The position numbers and the translations under genes were made by a program. From contig OW203998.1 in assembly GCA_934047225.1 (NCBI GenBank), positions 17,871,280 to 17,935,279 of the forward strand: DNA of 64,000 nucleotides, in the 5' to 3' direction. This document shows positions 11,391 through 20,510 of the stretch, one piece after another (position 1 is the first letter of the stretch; every line of letters starts with the position of its first letter). The notes beneath the pieces are model-generated. The model searched no databases. It saw only the letters and a list, made by a program, of their open reading frames with translations, and was not told the origin of the DNA. Source of the DNA: Ypsolopha sequella. Taxonomy: Eukaryota; Arthropoda; Insecta; Lepidoptera; Ypsolophidae.

Positions 11391-11630
11391 TTAAAACTCG
11401 CGTGAGCTGACATACTAAATTACCTATTTACTTATTATTAAATTACCTATACTAAATTATTACATACGGCTTGAACACTCATTGATGTGATTGTTGTTGA
11501 CTTTATGCCAACCGTTAACACCGCGTCGTCGTCCTATGAACGACATTGATAATGCCGAAATTGTATCGGTGAAACGGTTATAACATATAGTCAACAACAA
11601 TCACACTTGAGTGTTCAAGCCGTATGTAAT
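11391..11630. mobile_element. Foldback element with about 55-bp arms (family H)
   Basis: The arms 'attacatacggcttgaacac' and 'gtgttcaagccgtatgtaat' are inverted around a loop holding 'accgcgtcgtcgtcc' and 'gataatgccgaaattgtatc'. A leader 'cgtgagctgacatactaaat' precedes the left arm. The copy at 63258-63425 has the same leader and left arm, but the loop is in the opposite orientation. Confidence 0.75.
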
Positions 11631-11639
11631 AAAAATTTA

Positions 11640-11930
11640 GATACAACCTATTTTCTGCGTGGAGTCAGGGTGGCAGAGCAAACTGACAGGACAGCGACAA
11701 AGACAAGACAGACCAAGAAGTTTATAACTTATAGCTTTTTGGGATAGACCCTTCAGACCATTTTTTTTTTTTTTGCGTCAATAAAGATTTTTTCATTTTC
11801 ATTTTTCATCCTCAAAAATAGAGGATTATAATGACTTTATACAGATATTAAAAACTATAGATTAGGATGTATGTGTATGGGCAAAATTCCCCTTGCTGTA
11901 AGTAACTATTATTTTTAAGGAGAAGAAATT
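11640..11930. other. Possible retroposon tail
   Basis: Contains 'gggatagacccttcagacc', a T-run (about 11760-11775), AATAAA near 11780 and a TTTTCATTTTCATTTT stretch, as in the 3' end of a retroposed sequence. No body or flanking duplication could be defined. Confidence 0.3.
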
Positions 11931-12352
11931 TCTTTACATATGAAATTACCGTTTTCTATTGAGAATTTGAAGGAAACTCAATTTTCAGTACTAATATTTT
12001 TGCATTTTTTTTTAGGAATCACAAAACCAAATTATATTTTATTTCTTTTGTGTATGAATGAGACAACATTAAGCTAATAGCAACATTATTTAAATTTTTG
12101 AAAAGTGTCAGCTGTAAAAAATGATTACGAATCTTATCATGGAAATGGATAGCATATAGGACAAACTGTTTTTGAAATTTTAATTTTGGGTATCAAACTG
12201 ACAATAAAAACAAAATTTAATACTTAGATCTAAAATCTTGAAATCAACTTTCATACAAAACACAAATAATGGGAATAGCTATTGAATTACAGGAACCATG
12301 AACTCATGAACATGTAAGAAAATTTCGGCAATTTCATAATTATGTAAAGACC
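11931..12352 (+). mobile_element. MITE family C, copy 1
   Basis: Ends with inverted repeats: TCTTTACATATGAAATT... and ...GGCAATTTCATAATTATGTA then AAGACC. Shares most of its interior ('gacaacattaagctaa', 'agtgtcagctgt', 'tcttatcatggaaatgga', 'aataaaaacaaaatttaata') with copies at 23868-24257 and 53085-53510. Non-coding. The superfamily is unknown; target duplication not resolved. Confidence 0.75.
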
Positions 12353-13340
12353 TATTATTATTTTTAGAAAAGATAAATTTTAAAGCTAAAAGTATTAATA
12401 TTATAGTGCAAAGTATTAATTTTATAGCCACTGGCTGACTGACTGATCTATCAACGCCTATAGACCAAACAGCTGAATCTTGGAACATAAAAATAGGACA
12501 GTACAGGTTCCTTGTAGGTCAAAGACATCTTCTAGGTCTAGGTAGAATGGATTTCAAGAAAATAGAGATAATCCACGCGGGCAACGCTCCGGGGCGTCCG
12601 AAAGCAATAAATCAAATTATCCTTAATAAAAAAACGAAGTTATAATAAAACTAAGATACCGGGAAAAAACAGAGAAACATTTATTTTGACATGAAGGCTC
12701 AGAATATAATTTCAGTCAAAAATAGCCGAGGCTTATCGAAAATATGGCAAATCTGGCTTAGATATTTTGCAGAATTTTTGCTGTCGGCGGCGTGACCTTA
12801 GAAAAACTACCTTATTAGGGGAATCAATGAAATACTTTAATTTTCGTATCTTAACACGTTTATATCGAAGTGAAATATGACGCCATAAACCTAATTCAAA
12901 CTCTAGCTATTCTTTGAAATCCATCTAATAAAAAATAAAAATACAAAAATTTACAAAATTAGTCTAAGATTCAGTGAACTCCGTTAAAATTAAAAGCTAT
13001 AATATTCTCAACATTTCGTAGGAACAAGTCTGCTAATATCGACATTAATAAAAAAAAATACATCGCACAGACATCACGTATGGTCAGCGTTTTTGATCAA
13101 ACTGACTCGATCAGTGCGCCGACACGCGTGAGTCTACGGCGCGGCGGCGCTCATATCTATATACGTAGGTGGGCCAAGCAAGAAAATCCGTTGGAGCCAT
13201 CGTGAATTCTTAATTTTCATGATTTTTCATAATGTTGTATTTTTGCGTAAATTGGTTGCAAATACAGCTGAACACATTGTGAATAAAAAACTTTGCTATT
13301 TTTCTACCAAAAAGTAAAGAAATTTTAATTTGGCACACTA
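12353..13340. other. No gene; one CpG-rich patch
   Basis: Mostly AT-rich and unassigned. Bases 13080-13210 are CpG-rich (gcgccgacacgcgtgag, ggcgcggcggcgct) and end in 'ggagccatcgtgaattc'. This could be part of a promoter or 5' UTR, but no exon follows that I can identify. Confidence 0.3.
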
Positions 13341-13489
13341 GTGTCCCCCGTGGCCTCAGCGGAAGGTATTCCCGAAATCCTTCCGCGAGCGAGGGCCGCG
13401 GGGATCACAACTATATCATACTATAATACAGGTATAATAATTGAGCATTTGTATTAAAAATATTTAAAACATTTTTTTTTTAAGTGTTA

Positions 13490-13561
13490 CTTAAATTTTT
13501 TCATATTTTTTTTATTGTCAATCTTGACCTTTTTCCGGAAAAAAGTTCTGTGCACGCCACT
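13490..13561. mobile_element. hAT-type right terminus, decayed
   Basis: The segment ending 'aaaaagttctgtgcacgccactg' (13539-13561) matches the right terminus of the hAT element at 26197-27418, including the ttttttattgt...cttgacc block. It is followed by ccgtggcc, which also occurs at 13346-13353, but the intervening left end is not recognisable. Confidence 0.5.
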
Positions 13562-14137
13562 GCCGTGGCCTCGTGGCCTGTAAATTGCGTTTGAAAAAAA
13601 AACCTTACGTTGGCACACATATGACCCCGTGGCCTGAACGGGATCTCTTGGGTCGGCCCACATGTGTCCCCAGTAGCCTGAATGGAAAGACTATGATTTT
13701 TCTGTGGCGTTCAACGTGTTATGTAACTTGGAGTCATGGGCGCTGGCAGAAATAAAATCCAAGGGGCATCGTTTGTGTTGTATCATGCCACAGAACTAAT
13801 ACTGGCTATCTCGCTCGAATCACATACATATATATTATGTAGTATGACACAACTCATCAGATTCAGAAGTTTTATCGGTAAAGGTTACTTCAACAAACAT
13901 GATGATCCCAGGATTTTCAAGGGATGCAAGTGCACCACCTGGCAACACCCTATCGGCGCTCATGCTGGAGTGGTAACACGTCTTGGAATTCGGCCAAAAG
14001 TTCTAAATTGGAAATGGTTGATTGTTCCGCACGGACTCTAGAGTATTGTGCACTTCCCCCCGGACAGTCAGCCTAGCCAGCTCAGCTCTAGCGCCGAATT
14101 AGATTCCCGAAGACTGTTTGTTGATAACCAGCGAGCT
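13562..14137. repeat. Short repeated 'ccgtggcct' motifs and a small dispersed repeat
   Basis: Variants of 'tgaccccgtggcctgaacgg' recur irregularly at 13342, 13562, 13622 and 13663. Bases 14045-14105 (attgtgcacttccccccgg, cagtcagcctagccag) match the reverse complement of 22095-22172. The plus-strand frame at 13736-14041 shows no domain and I do not call it a gene. Confidence 0.45.
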
Positions 14138-14284
14138 GGGCCTCTAAAAAGGCTGCATTGGATGAATCACATTATGATTCTGTTCTAATGCCGTATCTTT
14201 TACAAGCGTGAAAAAACTCTGACTCCTTTCTGACTACTTTCAAATCATTTTATGATTCACCCAAGTCGGCCTTTTTAGATCCCC
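14138..14284. mobile_element. Foldback MITE
   Basis: The arms 'gggcctctaaaaaggctgca' and 'gtcggcctttttagatccc' are imperfect reverse complements; the inverted homology continues inward (ggatgaatca / tgattcaccc). Total about 147 bp. Non-coding. Confidence 0.65.
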
Positions 14285-15216
14285 TGCATGCACGAAAAAA
14301 GTGAAATTGATTATTTTGTAGCTTAACCAGTTTTTGAACCAATTAAAGACGGGTGGACTTTATAAAATTGTATTATGTATATGTTTTTGAAAAACAGTCC
14401 TTGATATTTTCAACATAAAAGTTTAGATTCAACTGCATAAATTGTCAATCTTCTGTTCAAATAAAAGTTTTGGGGAATATATACCGAAAAAAAAATATTT
14501 TGGTACAACCGGTATACCCAGTTTTTCATTATTGAATATTTTTTCTTAAATCCGACAGGTAGGATATGTATAGAACTTTGGCACAAGTCTTCGAAAGAAA
14601 ACAAAAAATAACGAAGACGCACGTTTTACATCCTTCCGTTTTCACAAACAAAAAGCTGAACTACAGTGTAGGCAGGTCTCAACAAGGTACTCATGTATAC
14701 TTGACCTCCCTTTGGTGTGTACTCGCCCTTATAGCTGTAGTAGATAGACGTAAAAGGCACGTGTAATTTAAAATGTTTCTTATTTCCATGACAGAAGAGT
14801 TATTTTTGTGTTCTTACGTGGTGTGGACTCTGAAAAGGGCTATATACAATTACATACTATTTGAAAAACGTAATAAACGGAACGATACGTTGAGCAAGAA
14901 AATATATTAAATTTTTCTATCCTGTATATAAAATTAATGAGTATATAACGAACTTGTATATTACTTTTATACGTATGTTTTACATGATTGGTTTTTTGTT
15001 TTTTTGTTGTGTGTTTTTCCTTGTCTCGTTTGATCTATTTATAATTTTCCTCTTTAGTGCTAAAATAGTCTTTTATGAACTCAACATAAACACAAGTCAT
15101 CACTCAACACACTGTTGTCCTCATGTTATTATTATCTTGTATACGAATATATATAATATAATAATATATAAACTTGTTATGTAATGTCATCTAATGGGCG
15201 AACGACTTTTTTTTTT
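14285..15216. other. No recognised gene
   Basis: AT-rich sequence. Small frames at 14566-14766 and 14954-15184 lack motifs; the latter is a low-complexity hydrophobic run produced by T-richness. Confidence 0.4.
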
Positions 15217-15404
15217 ACTAATTTCGAAAATTACCATGGCTTTTGTATGTGCTAACATTTTTTGCTAATTTTGAAAATTGCCATGACTTTTGTATGGGCT
15301 AAATTTTTTTACTAATTTTGAAAATTACCATGAATTTTGTATGGACTAAGTGGTTTTACTAATTTTGAAAATTGCCATGAATTTTATATTTGCTAACTTT
15401 TTTA
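15217..15404 (+). repeat. Tandem repeat, four copies of about 47 bp
   Basis: The unit core 'actaattttgaaaattgcca' then 'tgaattttgtatgggcta' starts at 15217, 15264, 15311 and 15358, a constant 47-bp period. Copies differ by a few substitutions. Non-coding. Confidence 0.85.
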
Positions 15405-16047
15405 CATTAGTTTGTGTATGTTTTTTAGGAAAAGCTGTTCAGTGTGATCAGTAGACAAAAGCTTTAATTTCTATATATTTGTTTATTTACACCCGGTTAT
15501 TTACTGTACGCATGTACCTATGTCGAAGGAGATAAATTATATTTGTTTAGGTATATACGATAAGAAGACAAAATAAATACATCTTAGTTGTTTGTATGGT
15601 TCTTCTAATTACGTAATACGAAAAGCAAATATTTCATTGACCATTAATAATATTTTACATATCTCTTGCTCTGTAAGTACACCCTTACACCCCTGAATGC
15701 CGGGGTGTATGACTATCATTACAGCATAGGTTTTGGAATTTGAAAAAAGAACTGTCATACTCATACTGCACGAAGAATATTTTTAAAAAGTTAATATTTT
15801 TTTTCTCGGTATCGATTAATTACTCGAATCGGAATCTAGACAATTGATTTTATAAAGATTTTATTTTAAATATGGAACTATTTGTTTCCACATCGTATGT
15901 TAGATGGAATCGATTTAAAAATCAAACTGGCCAGCAAGATTTGACGCGCTTGCGTGCGTGAAAAAAAAAGGCAGTCTACTAGTAGGCGCGAAAGCATCGC
16001 GAAAGTAATAAATTTATTGTTTGAGTTCTTTTTCAAAAGTTTTAAAC
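15405..16047. other. Upstream region of the Crypton gene
   Basis: No inverted repeats flank the downstream recombinase gene, as expected for Cryptons. The last 150 bp contain 'gacgcgcttgcgtgcgtg' and 'ggcgcgaaagcatcgcgaaa', a local CpG-rich patch that could be the element's promoter or 5' UTR. This is inference. Confidence 0.35.
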
Positions 16048-17276
16048 ATGTCTAGTGACGAAGACATAGATCTAACGCCCGATTTTATTAAAGAAAGGGC
16101 AAAAACAGTTGTCGAAAATATATTACCGCCGAACTCGAAAGAAAGATATGTACGACGAATTTATGAAATGGCGGTCAGAAAAAAAAGTGAAATCTCTTTC
16201 TGAAAGTGTTTTTATATCATATTTTGATGAATTATCTAAGAGGCTACAACCTTCCAGTTTATTGTGCTTTTATTCCATGCTAAAATCTACAATGATGACA
16301 AAACATGACGTGAATTTGAAAGATTTTTCTAAACTTACTGCTTTCTTGAAAAGGCAGTCTGACGGCTTTAAAAGCAAGAAATCGAAGGTATTTACTGCAG
16401 AAGAAGTACAGAAATTCTTAAATGAAGCTCCGGATGAAATTTATTTAGCAATAAAGGTACCTACGTATTTACTTGCCCTTTTTAATAAGTTACCAAAATA
16501 TTTCACAAAAATACTATGTGAATTTGGTGCCTTTAATACAACTTATGTCTTTTTTACAGGTTGTTCTAATTTTTGGGATATCGGGAGCCTGCAGAACCGT
16601 GGAATTGACAAACTTGACAATAGAAAATGTAGAAAAACATAACAAATTACTACTCATAAAACTGCCTAACACGAAAACTAAAATTGACCGGTCATTTGTT
16701 GTGCATGAAGAATTTGCAAATTATGTTGAAAAATATCAAGCTTTTCGGCCTGGAAACGTGGATACAAATCGTTTTTTTCTTAATTACAGTAAAGGAAAAT
16801 GCCACAGACAAGTAATAGGAAAAAACAAATTTACAGGCATGCCAAAGCAAATAGCCACATATTTAAAACTGAGTAACGTAGAGTTATACACCGGGCATTG
16901 CTTTCGCAGAACATCAGCGACTCTATTGGCTGATTCGGGAGCCAACCTCACTCTGTTAAAAAGGCACGGCGGCTGGAAGTCCAGCAAAGTGGCCGAAGGT
17001 TATATCGAAGATTCGGTGGCAAACAAAAGCAAAATTACTTCTAAAATAACAGAAAATATAAACTTGAAATCACCACGTCAAAGCACATCATCTGAGCCAT
17101 TTTTTAATGAAGAAAATAGTACCAGTCAACTGCCGCCATTTACGATGCAAGAACCTCAAGTCACTCAAACTCAAGTCTTATCATCACAAACTCATACTCA
17201 AACTATAAATATTCCTAAAAAGAACGTGACCATATCTCTTACAAATTGTAATAATTTTACTATTAATTTTAATTAA
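16048..17276 (+). CDS. Crypton-type tyrosine recombinase with one intron and an N-terminal frameshift
   Basis: Encodes a transposon tyrosine recombinase, which would cut and rejoin DNA through a tyrosine nucleophile. Exon 1 begins at ATG 16048 (MSSDEDIDLTPDF...), and the frame shifts near 16145, where comparison with the relic at 37602 implies an 8-bp deletion. The second frame stays open from ATG 16109 to 16456 (116 codons). A 103-bp intron (16457-16559) joins AIK to VVLIFGISGACR in phase 0, and exon 2 runs to TAA at 17276. Catalytic residues are all present: Arg (16593-16595), the H-x-x-R motif in TGHCFRRTS (His 16896, Arg 16905), His in HGGWKSSKV (16965) and Tyr (17001-17003) in AEGYIEDS. 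A Gln/Thr-rich tail ending CNNFTINFN follows. No terminal repeats are seen. An N-truncated product of about 354 residues would keep the whole catalytic region. Assignment to the insect Crypton lineage is from architecture, not a search. Confidence 0.8.
16457..16559 (+). other. Intron of the Crypton gene
   Basis: Donor GGTACCTACG after the Lys codon AAG, acceptor TCTTTTTTACAG before GTTGTTCTA. It is AT-rich, has in-frame stops relative to the exon 2 frame, and lies exactly between conserved coding blocks. The donor position is shared with the relic at 3832/3833. Confidence 0.8.
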
Positions 17277-17296
17277 ATACACATTTTTTTATTCTT

Positions 17297-17302
17297 AATA
17301 AA
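17297..17302 (+). terminator. Polyadenylation signal AATAAA of the Crypton gene
   Basis: AATAAA lies 21 bp after the stop codon and is followed by a T/G-rich stretch (ctgctgtcttgttgttt), a normal poly(A) context. Confidence 0.55.
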
Positions 17303-17382
17303 TGTTCATTGAAACCTGCTGTCTTGTTGTTTACTTACCTCACAATCGATATGTAAAGCAGAGTATTTATCTCGGGCGTAAG

Positions 17383-17575
17383 CATCAATTGCATACTCGG
17401 GTTAATTAGCGCCTTCGCTTCGCTCAGGCGCCAAAAACCTCGTATGCAATTGATGTCATACAGCCCTTGGTTAATAATCTACTATAAATAGTATTTTGTA
17501 CAACTGCGACATAGCGTGAGACATTGGGACACGAGTACTTGTTCTCGTAATAGACTTGCACGAGTGTCCCAATGT
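17383..17575. repeat. Two adjacent foldback hairpins
   Basis: The first (17383-17466) has arms 'gcatcaattgcatactcggg' and 'cctcgtatgcaattgatg' around a loop gcgccttcgcttcgctcagg. The second (17518-17575) has arms 'acattgggacacgagt' and 'gcacgagtgtcccaatgt'; a single arm of the same type is seen at 35038-35056. The first loop resembles the symmetric 'cgctacgctcg' centres of the HINE-like hairpins. Confidence 0.65.
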
Positions 17576-17589
17576 AGCTTGCATTCATG

Positions 17590-18135
17590 CTGTGGGCTCG
17601 GTTGGTAATCAGTGAACCTTGTTCGGTCGTTAGCCAGAGGGCCTATTATGTATCTGTAGTTGCCATCTGGACTTGGTGTCTAACATCAAAAACATAGATA
17701 TACTATCGAATTCCGATTGTCTAAGGATATGTTCGCACTTGAAGTGACGACACAGTTCTTAAATAGTTCAATACCGACTAATGGCAATTTTGAAAATTCC
17801 GTTTTTAGCTATATTTTTGGTGATAGGCACCTAATACCGTTGGCAACTAAAGATACAGAATAGAGGGGCAGGTCTCCGGCAGAGAATATAAAGTATTATT
17901 ACCTCCGGTATGGGTTCGGGCAGTTGATTAGATTTCACCTTGTAATTATAGATTTTACCTATCATTTTAATCGTATATATATTGCTACATAAATTAAATA
18001 AATCTTTAATTTAACTGATTTACATTTATTATTTTATTACATATATTTTTATAAGATTAAATTTGACTCCAAAAAAGTGTATACCAAAAAAATGTATACC
18101 TACTTTACAAAATAAACTATTTTAATTTGAAGTTG
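17590..18135 (+). mobile_element. Non-LTR retrotransposon 3' region (family E) with nested MITE
   Basis: Blocks 'tgtgggctcggttggt', 'gtatgggttcgggcagttga', 'ttagatttcaccttgtaat' and 'agattttacctatcatttta' match 39690-39897 plus 40291-40385 and, inverted, 51555-51815. All copies lack coding sequence and share one 3' end, as expected of 5'-truncated LINE copies. A MITE (17640-17873) interrupts this copy. Confidence 0.6.
17640..17873. mobile_element. MITE with about 55-bp inverted repeats, nested in family E
   Basis: The left end (ctattatgtatctgtagttg, ccatctggac, ..aacatcaaaaacatagata) is the inverse of the right end (tatatttttggtgatagg, ..ttggcaactaaagatacaga then atag). Relatives occur at 27563-27769 and 27770-27840. 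In the related LINE copy at 39750 the sequence is uninterrupted, so this is an insertion. Confidence 0.7.
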
Positions 18136-18265
18136 AACTTGTACAATTACGTCCAGTTGCATACAATAAATTATCTACGACCATCAAAAACAATGTCACG
18201 AAAAATGAGAAAAAGAAAACTCGTCATGATATTGTAGTGATAATCATCATTATACCTGGCTTCGT
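18136..18265. other. Spacer
   Basis: Contains 'aattatctacgaccatcaaa', whose complement recurs at 32581. No gene. Confidence 0.35.
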
Positions 18266-18267
18266 AG

Positions 18268-18417
18268 CACAGTGTTTAATCGCGCGCGATGCCACTTAGT
18301 TGAGTCACAGGTGCGAGGAGCGTGACGTACTGATTAATCACAAAAAACATCGTGTCACTCTCCTCGCACTTGTGATTCAACTAAGTGGCGTCGCGCGTGA
18401 TTAAACACTATGCTACG
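18268..18417. mobile_element. Foldback MITE of about 150 bp
   Basis: The arms 'tagcacagtgtttaatcgcg' ... 'gttgagtcacaggtgcgagg' and 'cctcgcacttgtgattcaac' ... 'gtgattaaacactatgct' pair over roughly 60 bp each side with few mismatches. Non-coding. Confidence 0.8.
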
Positions 18418-19053
18418 AGTGCAGAACTCCCATTTATACGTAGACGCCTGAGACCAATAAGAAGCGAGAAGAGTAAGTAAAGTGGGCGTGTGTTAATAAA
18501 TTTGGCGAATATCATTGCGGTGTTATAATGTAATATTATAATATCGGTCAAACATTGTAGGTACTTATACAACCGCTTTTGATGTTGTAGTTACCTTAGT
18601 ATGGGAGTAGATAAACATACATTTCATATTCAAAGAAACAAATAATGTCAGTTCATGCTCTTAACCCAATTATCTTTGTAAATAAAATAAATTCTTGCAA
18701 ACAGGGTATCCAATTACAAAATCAAGTATTTATTTTCCCGATAATGGGTCATTTGATTCCGAATTCCAATTCCTTTGAAGTAGAAACCTTTGACAAATTA
18801 ACGAAATGTGGATATTGACCCAACCGGTCTCCAATGAGAAGCGCTTCGGGAAATTATCTGTTCTTTGGCCGTTGAAGTATACCCACTTTGAAAGCTGAAG
18901 AAATTTTCTGCTAATTTTCTTGCAATCATGTTACAACTTCATTAAATTTTTTAGATTCCTCGGTAGTGCATATTTTATTTTTCTGTAGCTGTGTCTAAGA
19001 AACTAAAAGAGCCTAATAAAATATAAAAATATTAGTATTATATTTGATTGATC
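18418..19053. other. No recognised gene
   Basis: AT-rich; no open frame with a domain and no repeat shared with the rest of the window was noticed. Confidence 0.4.
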
Positions 19054-19125
19054 GCTTCCGTGACCGAGTGGTAGAGCACTCGCCTGCTAACCCAGAGGTC
19101 GTGGATTCAATCCCCGCGTTCGGTC
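19054..19125 (+). tRNA. tRNA-like sequence, probably the head of a tRNA-derived SINE or a tRNA pseudogene
   Basis: A 72-base sequence with an A-box-like TGACCGAGTGG, a loop CTGCTAA that would carry anticodon GCT (serine-like), and a B-box-like GGATTCAATCC near the 3' end, which reads CGTTCGGTC. The acceptor and anticodon stems pair poorly, so it is not a good functional tRNA. It ends 10 bp before the TTAA of the next element. Confidence 0.45.
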
Positions 19126-19139
19126 TGAAGACACGTTAA

Positions 19140-19558
19140 GGCGATACGTAAAAGTTTTAGCGTCCCTGTTACTCCATTTGCGAAAAAACCCTCAGTGCGA
19201 GTGGGCCGGATTTGTGGAAAAGTAGCAAAAAGTCGGTTCTTATTTATATAAAATGTACTAAGCTATTTTATTTTCACGCAGACTTTACAAATACATAATA
19301 TCCAGATTTTGAATGCAATTTTACAACGAAATTAGTTAGGATTTCAGAATTACAGGAAAAAATAAAACAATTTAGAGGTCTTTTCGGAATTAAATTCTAT
19401 CAAGAAAATTTCATCCAATCGCGTTTTCTTTCAGTGAAAATTTTAATCAAATACTCAATAAACATTTACTCAAAAAGATAGATTTACTCCACATAACGTA
19501 GATGACGTTATAGTGGAGTAAATGGATTCGAAAAAACCCCATTTTTTTTGCTATCGCC
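19140..19558 (+). mobile_element. TTAA-flanked MITE, subfamily B
   Basis: Perfect TTAA on both sides (19136-19139, 19559-19562), termini GGCGATA... and ...TATCGCC, 419 bp. Shares 'gtaaaagttttagcgtccct', 'gttactccat', 'ccctcagtgcgag' and 'gtggaaaagtagcaaaaagt' with 60712-61130. It encodes nothing. TTAA duplication is typical of the piggyBac superfamily, but the GGCG termini are not the usual piggyBac ends, so the superfamily is left open. Confidence 0.85.
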
Positions 19559-19569
19559 TTAATGATATT

Positions 19570-19730
19570 CGTGACCCGAGATCGAACACCTCATTTTGCA
19601 TCAAGTAGAACTGAAATCTATGACGTTTCATTATTGTTTAAAATAGCGCGCACTGAGCCGTGGCTGTTACGAGTTTACGACAACTGAAATATCGCGCGCT
19701 TTTGAGAAAGAAAATCACTATAAACTCTAA
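19570..19730 (+). repeat. Dispersed repeat shared with 36382-36510
   Basis: Blocks 'cacctcattttgcatcaagt', 'taaaatagcgcgcactgagc', 'cgtggctgttacga' and 'caactgaaatatcgcgcgc' are shared. Non-coding, unassigned. Confidence 0.6.
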
Positions 19731-19779
19731 AATTTGTAAAATCGAGGTTAACAAAAGATTTTATTTACAGTAAATATTA

Positions 19780-19905
19780 TGGAATTAAATGAGATTTGAG
19801 TATGATACATGATCAATAAGTGTTATGATCGGGAAAGCTGACCAGTTTCAGCAGATTTAGACTGCCTTCATCTGGGCGAGTGAAGACGTTTACGTGACGA
19901 CGAGT
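19780..19905 (+). repeat. Dispersed repeat shared with 25742-25870 and 57300-57400
   Basis: Blocks 'gaattaaatgagatttgag', 'gtgttatgatcgggaaagc' and 'gaccagtttcagcagattta' recur at the two other sites in differing orientation. No coding signal. Confidence 0.55.
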
Positions 19906-19909
19906 GTTA

Positions 19910-20510
19910 GGAGACTATTCTCGCGCATGAACATATTGTTCAAAGTCAAGCTGTTTTTAGACTAAAATTAGGTAAAATTGGTTACTTCTGTGAAACCACT
20001 AATGGTGTTTGTATGATTCTTGCACTTAAACACAAAGAAAATATTTCTTAGCAAAATCAATCATGGAATTTTTTTCCATCAATCGAGTCCATGTGAAAAG
20101 TATTATTTTCTCCTATTTTGCACTATCCGGAGACTCAGCGACGTCGTGATGCTGTGCTCGCTGATATGACAAGACAAATACCCTTTATTGTATACCAAAA
20201 TAAATAAAACAGGTAAAAGAACAAATTTATAAGAGAAGGTAACAAATGGCGGCATTATCATTGCAGGAAAATTTTATTTCGGTGGAAATTAATCGTTGAA
20301 AAAAATAACGCGAAGGTGGTGCACAAATTATATAATAATTATTAAAAGGATAGCAAAAACCTAAAATAATTACAAAAGTATAACATTGTATAGGTACATA
20401 CAAATACTTGATGATATGAACGTTATTTCAATATAGTTTCTGTCTATATTTATACCGACACAGGTCGGCTCAACGTCGTCGGCGACTACCTGCCCCGTAA
20501 ATGCTCTTTC
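19910..20510 (+). repeat. Repeat family K, interrupted copy with possible coding relic
   Basis: Matches the reverse complement of 46800-47220 over separated blocks ('caaagtcaagctgtttttag', 'ggttacttctgtgaaaccac', 'catgtgaaaagtattatttt', 'atagtttctgtc..atatt', 'gtcggcgactacctgcc') and partly 53735-53890. In the other copy the same blocks translate to a frame (...VSVDICTDTLRLKVVGGYLP), suggesting an old coding element. This copy is split by the insertion at 20170-20411. Confidence 0.6.
20170..20411 (-). mobile_element. Retroposon-like insertion with 8-bp direct repeats
   Basis: A 242-bp insert absent from the related copy at 46800-47220, flanked by TGATATGA at 20162-20169 and 20412-20419. On the minus strand it ends with 'acaataaagggtatttgtct', containing AATAAA. 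This suggests a short retroposon inserted in minus orientation; no poly(A) tail is seen. Confidence 0.65.

Noticed and set aside
13346..13561. Complete small hAT element between two ccgtggcc copies
   Set aside because: The right end is convincing, but the left end does not match and ccgtggcc recurs nearby, so the duplication may be chance.
19054..19125. Functional serine tRNA gene
   Set aside because: A- and B-box-like sequences and a plausible anticodon loop exist, but acceptor and anticodon stems do not pair well.
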